From positions 1-64,000 of the forward strand of contig JALHRS010000015.1 in NCBI GenBank assembly GCA_022841325.1: a stretch of 64,000 nucleotides of DNA, read 5' to 3'. The notes beneath the pieces are model-generated. The model saw only the letters and a program-made list of their open reading frames with translations. It was not told where the DNA came from and searched no databases. Positions 35,048 through 43,870 of this stretch are shown piece by piece (positions within the stretch are counted from its first letter, which is position 1; the number at the start of each line of letters is the position of its first letter). The DNA comes from Lysobacterales bacterium (lineage in GTDB: Bacteria; Pseudomonadota; Gammaproteobacteria; Xanthomonadales; SZUA-5). Made by a program: the position numbers and the translations under genes.

Positions 35048-36874
35048 TCAAGCCTTCTGCGTCGCGATCCACTCGTCGATCTGGCGCTCGAGGATGAAGA
35101 TCGGCAGAGCACCGGAGCCGAGTACGACATCGTGGAACCTGCGGATATCGAAGCGCTCGCCGAGTTCACCGCGCGCTTTCTCGCGCAATTCCAGGATCTT
35201 CAGCATGCCCACCTTGTAGGCCAGGGCCTGACCCGGGTTGACCAGGTAGCGTTCGATCTCAGCGACGACTTCACCGTGGCCCATGCCGGTATGGCTTTCC
35301 ATGTAGTCGATGGCCTGCTCACGGCTCCAGCGCTTGGCGTGCATGCCGGTATCGACCACCAGACGCACGGCCCGGAACATCTCGGCCTGCAGCCGACCGA
35401 GGTTGTCAAGCGGCTTGCTCTGGAAGCCGGCCTCCCAGGCCAGCTGCTCGGCGTACAAGGCCCAGCCTTCCGAGTAGACCGTGAAGCCGAGGAAGTTGCG
35501 GAACATCGGCAAGCCCTTGAGTTCCTGCGCCAGCGAGCCCTGGAAATGATGGCCGGGGATGGCCTCGTGGTAGGCCAGCGTGCGCATGCCGAAGCGCGGA
35601 ATATCGGCGACGCTGCGCAGGTTGGCGTAGAACACGCCCGGGCGCTTGCCGTCCAGTGAGCCGCGTTGGTAATAGGCGCCGGGTGCGGTCTTCTCCGAGA
35701 ATTCGGGCACGCGGCGCACTTCCACCGAGGCCTTGGGCCGATGGTTGAACCAGTCGTCGAGATTGGCATCGATGTCATCGATGATGGCCTGGTAATCGGC
35801 CAGGATCTGCTCGCGACCGGCGTCGGTGTCGGGATACAGCTGATCCTCACGCTTGCTGATGATCTGCACGCGCTCCCCGATGCTGCCCTCGCTCAGACCT
35901 TCGGCCTGCAGGATCGCGTCCATTTCCGCGCCGATGCGTTCGACTTCGGCGAGGCCGATCTGGTGAATCTGGTCGGCGCTCATGTCGGTGGTGGTCTGGT
36001 TGCGGATGCGCCAGGCGTAATAGGCCTCGCCATCGGGCAGGCGCCAGGCGCCATCATTGCTGGTGGCCTTGCCGAGCAGCGTCTCGTGATGGGCGATCAG
36101 ACGCTGATAGGCCGGATACACCACCTCATTGATGGCGCTCGCCACGTCCGTGCGCAATTCCTCGCGCAGGGATTCCGACAGTTGCTCTGGCGGAATCTTC
36201 GCCAGCTTGTCGTCAAAGCTGGTATACAGCATGTGCTCGCGCGCCGGGGAAGCGATGAATCCCCGCATCTGTTCCAGCACTTTCTCCACCGTGAACTGCG
36301 GCGGCAGGATGTCCAGGGATTCGCGATGGCGCAGGCCTTCCAGCACCTGATCGAACTTGCTGCCAAACAGGCGCAGCCGGCTGATGTAATCGCGGGCGTC
36401 GCGCTCGCTCTCGACGAAGTGGCTGTCGGCCATGAAGTTCGGCAAGCCGCTCTGCGCCCCGAACATCTGGTTCACCGGGAAATTGTGATAGCGGAAGCGC
36501 TTGCCGTCCTTGACCAGATCGCCGAGGAAGGAATCGAAGATGTCGTAGGAAATCAGCGCCTGACCCTGGTAGTCACCGCGCTGGTAGCGCTTGAAGGTGG
36601 CGTAATCCTGCTCCAGCTTGGCCAACTCGGCTTCACCGTGCGCCAGCGAATCATCCCCGAGTTTGGCGTTGTGGCCCTTGATGCCCATCGGCTCCAGCAG
36701 GCGCATCTGCGTCAGCATCTCCGGATTGTCGAGCGCGAACTGCAGGAACACCCGGCCATAGAACCAGTTGATGCTTAGGGGCTTGCCGTACCAGGTATGC
36801 GCCGCCAGCGCGCCGCCGAGGAGCAGCAGCACCAGGAACGACAGCGAAATCCACTTGAGCAGGCGCTTGATCAT
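35048..36874 (-). CDS. DUF885-family zinc metallopeptidase, membrane-anchored
   Basis: Start at ATG 36874; a longer frame begins at 36940. The 608-residue protein has one N-terminal transmembrane helix (about 9-25) and otherwise faces the periplasm. The DUF885 signature 'TLAYHEAIPGHHFQG' (about 460) supplies the His/Glu zinc site. DUF885 proteins are probable peptidases or carboxypeptidases, and many are lipoproteins or anchored. Length is typical. It is monocistronic, divergent from the GNAT gene with a 120-base spacer. Confidence 0.87.
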   Translation of the reverse strand: MIKRLLKWISLSFLVLLLLGGALAAHTWYGKPLSINWFYGRVFLQFALDNPEMLTQMRLLEPMGIKGHNAKLGDDSLAHGEAELAKLEQDYATFKRYQRGDYQGQALISYDIFDSFLGDLVKDGKRFRYHNFPVNQMFGAQSGLPNFMADSHFVESERDARDYISRLRLFGSKFDQVLEGLRHRESLDILPPQFTVEKVLEQMRGFIASPAREHMLYTSFDDKLAKIPPEQLSESLREELRTDVASAINEVVYPAYQRLIAHHETLLGKATSNDGAWRLPDGEAYYAWRIRNQTTTDMSADQIHQIGLAEVERIGAEMDAILQAEGLSEGSIGERVQIISKREDQLYPDTDAGREQILADYQAIIDDIDANLDDWFNHRPKASVEVRRVPEFSEKTAPGAYYQRGSLDGKRPGVFYANLRSVADIPRFGMRTLAYHEAIPGHHFQGSLAQELKGLPMFRNFLGFTVYSEGWALYAEQLAWEAGFQSKPLDNLGRLQAEMFRAVRLVVDTGMHAKRWSREQAIDYMESHTGMGHGEVVAEIERYLVNPGQALAYKVGMLKILELREKARGELGERFDIRRFHDVVLGSGALPIFILERQIDEWIATQKA

Positions 36875-36994
36875 GACGGGCGATTCCGGGTGAGTCGACC
36901 GCGAAGTGTGCCAGCACCGGCGGCACTTGGAGCCCGCCAATGGTCATGGTGAGCGGCCTGCGGGAGTATCCTGATCCGCCATCCGGAGCTTTCC

Positions 36995-37669
36995 ATGCTG
37001 AGCCTGCGACCTCTGTGCGAATCCTGCGGCCGCGCCCTGCCGGCAGACTCTGCCGATGCCCGCATCTGCAGCTTTGAGTGCACCTACTGCCGCGAATGCA
37101 GCGAGGGTCATCTGCAGGGGCGTTGTCCCAATTGCGCCGGGGAATTGCTCCCCCGACCCAGACGGGCGGAGGCAACGCGATCGTTTTCAACCGATCCCGC
37201 CCACGCCAGCAGTGACCTCCTGATCGCGTTTGCGGAGCCCGATGACCTGGACGATCTGGCACCCCTGTTCGATCAGTACCGGATGTTCTACAAGCAGAGC
37301 AGCGACCTTGCCGGCGCCCGACAATTTCTGCAGGCGCGAATGGCGCGCAGCGAATCGACGATTCTGCTGGCCAGACGCCATCACCAGGCCGTGGGCTTCT
37401 GCCAGCTGTACCCGATCTTCTCCTCGATTTCCATGCAAACGAGCTGGCTGCTCAACGATCTCTATGTCAGCGCCGCGGAACGCCGCCACGGCGTCGGGCG
37501 GCAATTGCTCGATGCCGCAAGTGGCTTCGCCCGCAGCCGGAATGCCGGCTGGCTGATGCTGCAGACACATCGTGACAATCGCGCCGCGCAGAAGCTCTAC
37601 GAAGCCAGCGGCTGGGAGCGGGATGAGGAGTTCCTTACTTATTTCGCCTATCCCGGACGAGGGGCGTAG
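36995..37669 (+). CDS. DUF1272 zinc-binding domain fused to GNAT acetyltransferase
   Basis: The 224-residue protein has an N-terminal DUF1272 domain (about 1-55) with eight-Cys spacing: 'CESCGRALP', 'ICSFECTYCREC' and 'CPNCAGELLPRP'. The C-terminal part (about 75-220) is a GNAT acyltransferase with acetyl-CoA site 'ERRHGVGRQLLDAA' and end motif 'AAQKLYEASGWERDEEFL'. DUF1272 normally exists as a stand-alone protein of about 60-90 residues, so the fusion is notable. The acyl acceptor is unknown. Confidence 0.85.
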   Translation: MLSLRPLCESCGRALPADSADARICSFECTYCRECSEGHLQGRCPNCAGELLPRPRRAEATRSFSTDPAHASSDLLIAFAEPDDLDDLAPLFDQYRMFYKQSSDLAGARQFLQARMARSESTILLARRHHQAVGFCQLYPIFSSISMQTSWLLNDLYVSAAERRHGVGRQLLDAASGFARSRNAGWLMLQTHRDNRAAQKLYEASGWERDEEFLTYFAYPGRGA

Positions 37670-37792
37670 CCCGATCGTTCGCGCAGCCGCCTTCCGGGGC
37701 CTGCTCCGTCCAGCTCAGTGCTTGTTCGCATTGCCTTCGAATTGCTTCGTCAGCTGGTTCCCGCTTTGATTCCCTATCGTAAGTTGTTGATT

Positions 37793-37830
37793 CGTCATTG
37801 CGAGGAGCACAGCGACGAAGCAATCCAGAG
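37793..37830. repeat. Interspersed repeat copy (cgtcattgcgagg...gaagcaatcc)
   Basis: This copy matches 57365-57400 closely and its mirror arm at 57419-57448. The 'cgtcattgcgagg ... cgaagcaatcc' element is a widespread intergenic repeat in diverse proteobacteria. Here only one arm is clear. Confidence 0.8.
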
Positions 37831-37857
37831 CACCGCCGCGGGCCCCCGACTTGCTTC

Positions 37858-37921
37858 GCTGCGGCGCCGCTTTGCGACGAGCGGAGATCAAGAGCGGCCG
37901 CGCAGGCGCGCGTCCCTCCTC
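37858..37921. repeat. 64-base interspersed repeat, copy A
   Basis: It shares nearly all bases with 56242-56305, including gctgcggcgccgctttg and cggccgcgcaggcgcgcg. Both parts are internally palindromic (gcggcgccgc; cggccgcgcaggcgcgcg), typical of a structured repeat. In the second copy it forms the 5' coding end of an M23 peptidase gene. Confidence 0.85.
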
Positions 37922-38133
37922 AAAGCCGCTACGTGCAGCAAACGAGTTCATGGCCCGTAGACAGCTTCGGCCTGAAACAGGCGGCTCGCGATGACACCGG
38001 AAGGTCAATTCCACCCCGCGGAGAGATCACCTAACATCCCGCCAGCCCTTCCTCGGCCCGGGAACACCGCAAATACGATAAATTCGCATTTGGCGTGCTC
38101 TTCTTCGTCTCTCCCCTGTGAAAAGGAATCAAC

Positions 38134-38412
38134 ATGTCCATCACGCGAATCCTGGGCGTCGGCCTGACGCTCTGCCTGGCGGCACCAGCCTATGCCACCG
38201 GCCTGGCCACCTGCGAATCCGGCCCCAAATCGGGCTGGCAGGCGACCGAAGTGCTGGAGAAGCAACTCACCGAGAAGGGCTGGACGGTGCGACGCATCAA
38301 GGAAGACGGAGGCTGCTATGAGGTCTATGCCCTGAATGAATCGGGCCAGCGCGTCGAAGCCTATTTCCATCCGGTGACGCTCGATCCGGTGCCGACCGAG
38401 CACGATCATTGA
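38134..38412 (+). CDS. Exported PepSY-domain protein
   Basis: The 92-residue protein has a clean signal peptide (cleaved after 'AAPAYA', about residue 21) and one PepSY domain: 'GWQATEVLEKQLTEKGWTVR' and 'CYEVYALNESGQRVEAYFHP'. Small periplasmic PepSY proteins of this type accompany cytochrome b561-like genes and bind near haem or metal redox partners. Its stop overlaps the next start (TTGA), so the two are an operon. Confidence 0.9.
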   Translation: MSITRILGVGLTLCLAAPAYATGLATCESGPKSGWQATEVLEKQLTEKGWTVRRIKEDGGCYEVYALNESGQRVEAYFHPVTLDPVPTEHDH

Positions 38413-38954
38413 CCGCAACGCGGGACAAGGTCTGGGACGCGCCAGTGCGCGTCCTGCACCTTTGTTTCATCGTCGGTGTCACCGCGGCCTGGCTCACCCG
38501 CCACGCACCAGGTGCCTGGCATGAATGGCTGGGCTACGGCGTGTTGCTGGCCGTCCTCTTGCGTTTGATCTGGGGATTCACCGGCTCCCGCAGCGCCCGT
38601 TTTGGATCATTCATCCGTGGGCCAGGGGCCACGCTCGGGTATGTGCGCAGTCTGCTGGACGGTCATGCGCCGCGCTACCGCGGTCACAATCCGCTGGGCG
38701 CATGGATGATTGTGGCACTGCTGTCGCTGCTCCTTCTGATCAGCCTGAGCGGCTGGTTGTCGACAACGGATCGCTACTGGGGGATCGCCTGGGTCATGAA
38801 CCTGCATTTGTACAGTTCGTGGGCCTTGCTGGCGCTGATTCCGCTGCATGTCGCCGGCGCGCTCCATGCCTCGTGGAAGCATGGCGAGAATCTGGTGGCA
38901 GCGATGCTCCATGGTCGCAAGCGCACTGCCCTCGGTAGCGACGAGGACATCTGA
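38409..38954 (+). CDS. Cytochrome b561-family (di-haem cytochrome b) membrane protein
   Basis: Start is TTG 38409, coupled to the PepSY stop. The 181-residue protein has four transmembrane helices and His residues placed for two b haems: 'VRVLHLCF' in helix 1, 'HEWLGYGVLLAVLLRLIWGF' in helix 2 and 'LHLYSSWALLALIPLHVAGAL' in the last helix. The family passes electrons between quinols or periplasmic donors and c-type or other acceptors. With PepSY it makes a two-gene redox unit. Confidence 0.9.
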   Translation: MTATRDKVWDAPVRVLHLCFIVGVTAAWLTRHAPGAWHEWLGYGVLLAVLLRLIWGFTGSRSARFGSFIRGPGATLGYVRSLLDGHAPRYRGHNPLGAWMIVALLSLLLLISLSGWLSTTDRYWGIAWVMNLHLYSSWALLALIPLHVAGALHASWKHGENLVAAMLHGRKRTALGSDEDI

Positions 38955-39211
38955 AGCGATTCACCACAATTTCTTTACAACTGTGGTGTGTCGCAGAGCC
39001 CGCAATCGCCGATGATGTGCGCGCCGGCAAGCCGCAGGCGGCCGGCTCCACCATACCTGGGGAAGTCAGTGCTCGCCATTGGCATGACCGCACTCATTCA
39101 CGGCGTCAAACGGCGAATCGCCCAGTTCGTTTCGCCGCGCCGGAGCTACCTGCACGCGCCACCAGAGTCGCGGCATGCAACAACAACGCCGACTGCCCCG
39201 GCGCTCGGCTC
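38955..39211. promoter_or_regulatory. Intergenic region upstream of the GGDEF-EAL gene, with a hairpin
   Basis: Just after the cytochrome gene an inverted repeat, caccaca/tgtggtg around an A/T-rich loop (about 38962-38988), could form a stem-loop; it lacks a following T tract, so it is not an obvious intrinsic terminator. The remainder shows no supported gene and must contain the promoter of the gene starting at 39212. Confidence 0.4.
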
Positions 39212-41515
39212 ATGATTCCACGCTGGTTGAAGCTTCCTCCTGAAGCCGCCAGCAACCCCTTGCTGGCAGTGCGCTGGCGGGTGTTTCACGTCATCGCGCT
39301 GGTGATGCTCTGCGGACTGCCCCTGGTTGCGCTGCTCTTGTTCCAGGGCCATCGTCTGCTGATTGCCGGCCACAACACGGCCGGCCTGGTGCCGCTGCTG
39401 GCTGTCGTCATCGTCATTGCGGCCCTGCGGATCGCGCGGCGCGGCCGCCTGAACCTCGCCCGCGCCATCCTGGCAGTGCTCCATACTTCCCTGTTGGCCA
39501 CCGGGATGTTGCTCGGCGACGGCCTCCACGACATGACTGTTGCCCTGCTCGGCGCCTCAATGCTGATTGGCAGCCTGTTGCTGGATCGTCTTTCCTATGG
39601 GGTTCTGGCCGCCACTGCCGTAGCGCTGTGCGCTGCCGTTGGCATTGCCGAAATGAACGGGCTGATCACGACTCCTTACCGGGACTTGCTGACCTGGGAT
39701 CGCGTGGCCTTTGTCTGCATCACGCTGACGCTGACGGCAATTCCGGTCAGGGCGCTGATGGAAGTACTGGAACGCTCGCTGATCGCGGTCATCGAGCGCA
39801 ATCAGCTGCTGGCCGACAGCAATGCCGAACTGGAAGCCCAGCGTGACGCCATCTCCAGCCTGGAGGAGCGGTTCGCCAAGATCTTCCAGACCTCACCGGA
39901 CCCAATGCTGATCAGCCGCAAGTCGGACGGCCAGATCGTTGAGGTCAACGATGCCTGGGTGGCGGTCTTCGGCTATCAGCGCAGCGAGTGCGTGGGCGTG
40001 ACCGGCGCTGATCTCGGACTTTGGGTGGAGACCACTGATCGCGCCAAGCTGCTGAGTTCACTAGCCCACGGCCAGCCTCTGCGCAGCTTCGAAACGCGTC
40101 TGCGCAAGAAGAATGGCGAAATTGCCGCCGTGTCCATGTCTGCCGAAGTGATCGATCTGGATGGTGTCGATCACCTGATCATTCCGGTTATCGATGTGAC
40201 TGAACGCAAGCAGGCGGAGAGCCGAATTCGCTTTCTGGCGACCCGCGACGCCCTCACCGGACTCCCGAACCGGATGGCGCTGATGCAACATCTGACCGAA
40301 GCCCTGTCGGAAGCCGAAGCCAGCGGCGCCAGCGTTGCGCTGCTGTTTCTGGATCTGGATCGCTTCAAGTCGATCAACGACTCGCTCGGCCATCTGCTGG
40401 GAGACGCCTTCCTGCGTGCCGTGGCGCAACGCCTGAGCCCGCTGCTCGGAGACGGCGAGAGCCTGTCCCGGCTCGGTGGCGACGAGTTCGTGGCGATGAT
40501 CAGCCCATTGCGGTCACGCGAGCAGGCGTCACAACTGGCGCAGCGGATGCTGGATGCGCTGCGCCAGCCGCTGGCGGTGGAGGAACACGAGCTCAGCCGC
40601 GACGCCAGTGTGGGCATCAGCATCTATCCGGCCGACGCCAGCGAGCCCAGCACGCTGCTGCGCAGCGCCGACACCGCCATGTACCACGCCAAGGCCGCCG
40701 GTGGCGGCGGCTATCGCTTCTTCACCGCCGACATGAACGAGCGCACCCAGCGCCGGCTGTGGATGGAAGAAGGTCTGCGCGCGGCACTGGAGCTCGGCCA
40801 GTTTGAAATGCACTACCAGCCCAAGGTCGAGATCGGCTCGGGGCAGGTCACCGGTTTCGAGGCTCTGCTGCGCTGGCACCATCCGCAACTGGGAGAGATT
40901 CCGCCCAGCCAGTTCATCGAGGTGGCCGAAGAAACCGGGCAGATCGTGCCCATCGGCCGCTGGGTATTTGCCGAGGTCTGCCGGCAGATGGCGCACTGGC
41001 ACGCACAGGGGCTACGCGCCAGCATCGCAATCAATCTGTCGGTCAGGCAATTCACGACCGAGCTGTATCGCGATATCCGTGACACCCTGGACGCCACCGG
41101 CATCGACCCCAAGCTGGTCGAAGTGGAGATCACCGAAAGCCTGTTCATGCAGGACCCGATCGCGGTCGGCGGCATTCTGGGAGCGATTTCTGCCCTCGGC
41201 GTCCGCGTGGCCCTGGATGACTTCGGTACCGGCTTCTCGTCGCTGACTGCTCTGCGTCGCTTTGCCATCGACACGCTGAAGATCGACCGCGCCTTCATCG
41301 TCGACATCGAACGCAATCAGCAGGATCTGGCGATCGTGCGGGCTGTCATCGGCATGGCCCGCAGTATCGGCGCCCGCGTGATTGCCGAGGGCGTCGAGCG
41401 CCAGGCGCAACTGGGCATACTGCGCGGCCTGGGATGTGACGAATACCAGGGCTTCCTGTACGCCCGGGCGATGCCGGCGGCGGACGTGGAGGCCCAGTTC
41501 CTGAAGCACAGCTAG
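39212..41515 (+). CDS. Membrane PAS-GGDEF-EAL cyclic-di-GMP enzyme
   Basis: Start at ATG 39212; an upstream in-frame extension to 39017 lacks coding character. The 767-residue protein has about six N-terminal transmembrane helices (residues 25-190), a coiled coil, a PAS domain (about 225-335), a GGDEF domain with intact 'SRLGGDEFVAM' (about 423) and an EAL domain with 'FEALLRW' (about 549), 'DDFGTGFSSL' and 'AEGVE' intact. It may both make and break c-di-GMP, with the membrane and PAS parts sensing signals. The last codons overlap the convergent ApbE gene end by 4 bases. Confidence 0.92.
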   Translation: MIPRWLKLPPEAASNPLLAVRWRVFHVIALVMLCGLPLVALLLFQGHRLLIAGHNTAGLVPLLAVVIVIAALRIARRGRLNLARAILAVLHTSLLATGMLLGDGLHDMTVALLGASMLIGSLLLDRLSYGVLAATAVALCAAVGIAEMNGLITTPYRDLLTWDRVAFVCITLTLTAIPVRALMEVLERSLIAVIERNQLLADSNAELEAQRDAISSLEERFAKIFQTSPDPMLISRKSDGQIVEVNDAWVAVFGYQRSECVGVTGADLGLWVETTDRAKLLSSLAHGQPLRSFETRLRKKNGEIAAVSMSAEVIDLDGVDHLIIPVIDVTERKQAESRIRFLATRDALTGLPNRMALMQHLTEALSEAEASGASVALLFLDLDRFKSINDSLGHLLGDAFLRAVAQRLSPLLGDGESLSRLGGDEFVAMISPLRSREQASQLAQRMLDALRQPLAVEEHELSRDASVGISIYPADASEPSTLLRSADTAMYHAKAAGGGGYRFFTADMNERTQRRLWMEEGLRAALELGQFEMHYQPKVEIGSGQVTGFEALLRWHHPQLGEIPPSQFIEVAEETGQIVPIGRWVFAEVCRQMAHWHAQGLRASIAINLSVRQFTTELYRDIRDTLDATGIDPKLVEVEITESLFMQDPIAVGGILGAISALGVRVALDDFGTGFSSLTALRRFAIDTLKIDRAFIVDIERNQQDLAIVRAVIGMARSIGARVIAEGVERQAQLGILRGLGCDEYQGFLYARAMPAADVEAQFLKHS

Positions 41516-42459
41516 ACACTCTGCGGGTCCGGGTCCACCCATGCCACCGTGCCGCCGATCTGGCCGTCGGCGGATACGGTCAGATGCGGCAGTCCCAGCT
41601 CGGAGAGGTAGCGTGCTCCCGCGTCAACGCCGAGCAGCATCGCCAGGGTTGCTGCGGCACCCGCCACCAGACAGTTTGGCGCCAGCACGCTGACGCTGGC
41701 AAAACCCGTCACTGGCCAGCCTGTGCGCGGATCGACGATATGACCATAGCGCTTGCCGTCCAGCAGCAGGCCGCGCTCGTAGTCACCACTGGTGGCGAGG
41801 CCACCGTCGAGCAATTCAATCGCGGCGAGCGCAGCAGGCAAACGTGGATGACGCACACCGGCGCGCCACGGCGCGCCGTCGACGTGAGGCCCGATGACGC
41901 TGAGGTCGCCGCCCAACTCGACGATGCCGTGCATCAGCCCCTGCTCCCGACAAATCGCGGCCGCCCGGTCGGCCGCGTATTCCTTGACCAGAGAGCCAAG
42001 GTCGAGGCGCATGCCCGCCTGCTCCAGCCGCAACCACGGCCTTTGCCAGACCAGATGCTGCCATCCGCCCGTGGCCATGGCCTCGGCAATCTCGGACGGA
42101 CTCGGCAACGATACACGCGGACCTGCCCACAGGCGGGCAAGCGCTCCGGCTGAGATATCGAAGGCGCCGGCACTCTGTTCATGCAACACGCTGGCCAGAT
42201 CCAGCAGATCGGCACTTTCGGGATCGACTTCCAGCGCTTCGCCACTGCCCGCTGCGGCGCACCACTGCGCCAGCAGACTGTCGTCCCGATAGTGCGAGTA
42301 CTTCCGTTCCAGGCGATCCAGTTCGGCGATGGCGGCAGCAAAGGCGGCCTCGGCGCGCTCGCGAGCCTGGACCTCGATCTGGATCGAACAGGGGCAGCCC
42401 ATGCTGACGAAATCCCGCCGCCAGATCTCTACCCCCGACTGCCCGACCGACATCTGCAC
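41512..42459 (-). CDS. apbE: FAD:protein FMN transferase (ApbE)
   Basis: The 315-residue enzyme attaches FMN covalently to Thr/Ser of extracytoplasmic redox proteins, using FAD. Seen: 'SMGCPCSIQIE' at the N terminus, 'LDLGSLVKEYAADRA', 'GGLATSGDYERG' and the metal-site 'HIVDPRTGWPV'. No clear signal peptide is present with the GTG start 42459 or ATG 42453, so it may act in the cytoplasm or be atypically exported. It is the last gene of a four-gene operon with TlpA, DUF4266 and DUF3570. Confidence 0.92.
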   Translation of the reverse strand: MQMSVGQSGVEIWRRDFVSMGCPCSIQIEVQARERAEAAFAAAIAELDRLERKYSHYRDDSLLAQWCAAAGSGEALEVDPESADLLDLASVLHEQSAGAFDISAGALARLWAGPRVSLPSPSEIAEAMATGGWQHLVWQRPWLRLEQAGMRLDLGSLVKEYAADRAAAICREQGLMHGIVELGGDLSVIGPHVDGAPWRAGVRHPRLPAALAAIELLDGGLATSGDYERGLLLDGKRYGHIVDPRTGWPVTGFASVSVLAPNCLVAGAAATLAMLLGVDAGARYLSELGLPHLTVSADGQIGGTVAWVDPDPQSV

Positions 42460-43635
42460 TCAATCGAACCGGAAATCGAAACCCGCCTGGATCTGGGTGT
42501 AGCTGACGCGGCCAGGGTCATTGCCGGAACCGAAGCCCAGGGCATCGGTGGCGCGGTGCCGCTCAATGCCGATCACCCAGTCCCAGGCGCCAATCTGACG
42601 CCGCAGATCCAGGCTCGCGGAGACCCCACCTCCGGTGGCCAGTCGATAATCGCTGGAGTAGTAGCGCCCGAGTTCGCCCACGCTGGCAAAGGGCGCGTAG
42701 AAGCTGCTTTCGCTCTGCGTGTAGTAGCGGAATCCCGGAATCACTCGCCAGTCCTGGGCCAGGGTCTGATACCAGTGTGCCTCCACGGTGTAGGACTGCA
42801 CGCCCCAGTTGTCCATGGAATAGCGTCCGTCCAGATGCAGGGACGCGTCGCGTTCGACCAGCGCGCGCCGATAGCGCAGCAGCAACGCGCCCTGCAGGCG
42901 CTGATCCGGACGCGCCTCGTTGAGCACGCGGTCGCCGGCGAAGAATCGCTTGTAGGGATCAGACAGGAATCCGCTCGATCGAGTGAGCTGCAGCCCGGCC
43001 TGCAGCAGGCTCGACCGATCCAGAATGAAACTCAGGCCAGCGGACGCAGACCAGGTGTTCTTGGTGGCCTGCGCGATGCGCCCGAACTCGGCGGCATCGG
43101 TGGGATCGATCCGATCGTGCGAATAGCTGGCGCCGAGCCCAAGCTCGATGGCGGCAGTCAGGGGCCTGGACCATTCCAGTCCTGCTGCAGTGGCGTGATA
43201 GTCATCCTCGGCCGAATAGCTGGCCGAGACCGTGAACTCCCGATCGTCGGCCAGAGTGCGCTGATAGCCCACGCCGACTTCGCTGCGGCGATCGTGGATG
43301 CTGGCGCCGCTCATCACCTGCAAGGGCTGGCCGTCGGCGTCCGGCACGCTGAACCAGGGCGACGAGCCGGACATCACCTCGTGGGTCAGATCGACACTGA
43401 GACTGGCGCCCTCGCCCGCCGGAGTCAGCAGCCGGAACTGCTCGGTGCGTACCCGATAACGCCGGTCGCTGCCGTCCACGGGCGCCTGCGCGAGGGCATC
43501 CTCGTCATAGTCTCCGTGGCGATAGCTGATCGACCGGTCCGCTGCGACCGGTTCTGCTGGTACTGCCGCAGAGCTGACCAGACCGGCCGAGGCAGCCAGC
43601 AGTTGCGCCAACAGGGAATTGGGTCGAAGAACCAT
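42460..43635 (-). CDS. DUF3570 outer-membrane beta-barrel-like protein
   Basis: Start at ATG 43635, one base after the DUF4266 stop. The 391-residue protein has a signal peptide (cleaved near 'SSAAVPA') and many amphipathic beta strands, ending in a Phe-containing strand ('YTQIQAGFDFRFD') as expected for outer-membrane barrels. DUF3570 is an uncharacterised family regularly next to DUF4266 and ApbE. A role as outer-membrane partner or porin of the flavinylation-linked system is inferred. Confidence 0.85.
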   Translation of the reverse strand: MVLRPNSLLAQLLAASAGLVSSAAVPAEPVAADRSISYRHGDYDEDALAQAPVDGSDRRYRVRTEQFRLLTPAGEGASLSVDLTHEVMSGSSPWFSVPDADGQPLQVMSGASIHDRRSEVGVGYQRTLADDREFTVSASYSAEDDYHATAAGLEWSRPLTAAIELGLGASYSHDRIDPTDAAEFGRIAQATKNTWSASAGLSFILDRSSLLQAGLQLTRSSGFLSDPYKRFFAGDRVLNEARPDQRLQGALLLRYRRALVERDASLHLDGRYSMDNWGVQSYTVEAHWYQTLAQDWRVIPGFRYYTQSESSFYAPFASVGELGRYYSSDYRLATGGGVSASLDLRRQIGAWDWVIGIERHRATDALGFGSGNDPGRVSYTQIQAGFDFRFD

Positions 43636-43636
43636 C

Positions 43637-43870
43637 TCAGTTGCAGCCGCAGCCGCCACCAGCGGCGCCGATACGGCCCGAACTGGCTTCCTTGCTGAAA
43701 CGCGTGTGCTCCTTCAATGCCGTTCGCAGCGGGTCCGGATCCAGCTGCATGTCCCAACGCGCCAGTCGGCCGCGCTCCCAGGGTTGCACCGGCGTGGTGG
43801 CGCAGCCGCCGAGCATGCAGGCCGCGCACAAGCCCAAAGTCCAACGCCAGAGTCGTCCACTAGGGTTCAT
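43637..43870 (-). CDS. DUF4266 small lipoprotein with C-terminal GGGCGCN
   Basis: Start at ATG 43870, overlapping the TlpA stop by 11 bases. The 77-residue protein has a lipoprotein signal ('CAACMLGGCATT', lipobox Cys), then the DUF4266 core 'PWERGRLARWDMQLD' and 'EHTRFSKEASSGR', and ends in a glycine/cysteine tail 'AAGGGCGCN'. The invariant Cys-rich tail suggests metal binding, disulfide exchange or modification. Function is unknown; the neighbours imply an extracytoplasmic redox role. Confidence 0.88.
   Translation of the reverse strand: MNPSGRLWRWTLGLCAACMLGGCATTPVQPWERGRLARWDMQLDPDPLRTALKEHTRFSKEASSGRIGAAGGGCGCN

Larger units (their letters stand above)
37670..38133. other. 464-base intergenic region with interspersed repeats
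   Basis: It separates the GNAT gene from the PepSY/cytochrome genes. It holds the repeat elements at 37793-37830 and 37858-37921, an A/T-rich stretch near 38075-38095 ('aaatacgataaattcgca') that probably contains the promoter for the PepSY gene, and a ribosome binding site 'aaagga' before 38134. Small ORFs here are not supported. Confidence 0.6.

Noticed and set aside
39017..39211. 65-codon upstream extension of the PAS-GGDEF-EAL gene
   Set aside because: The segment is Arg/Ala-rich without hydrophobic or domain pattern; ATG 39212 directly precedes the membrane region.
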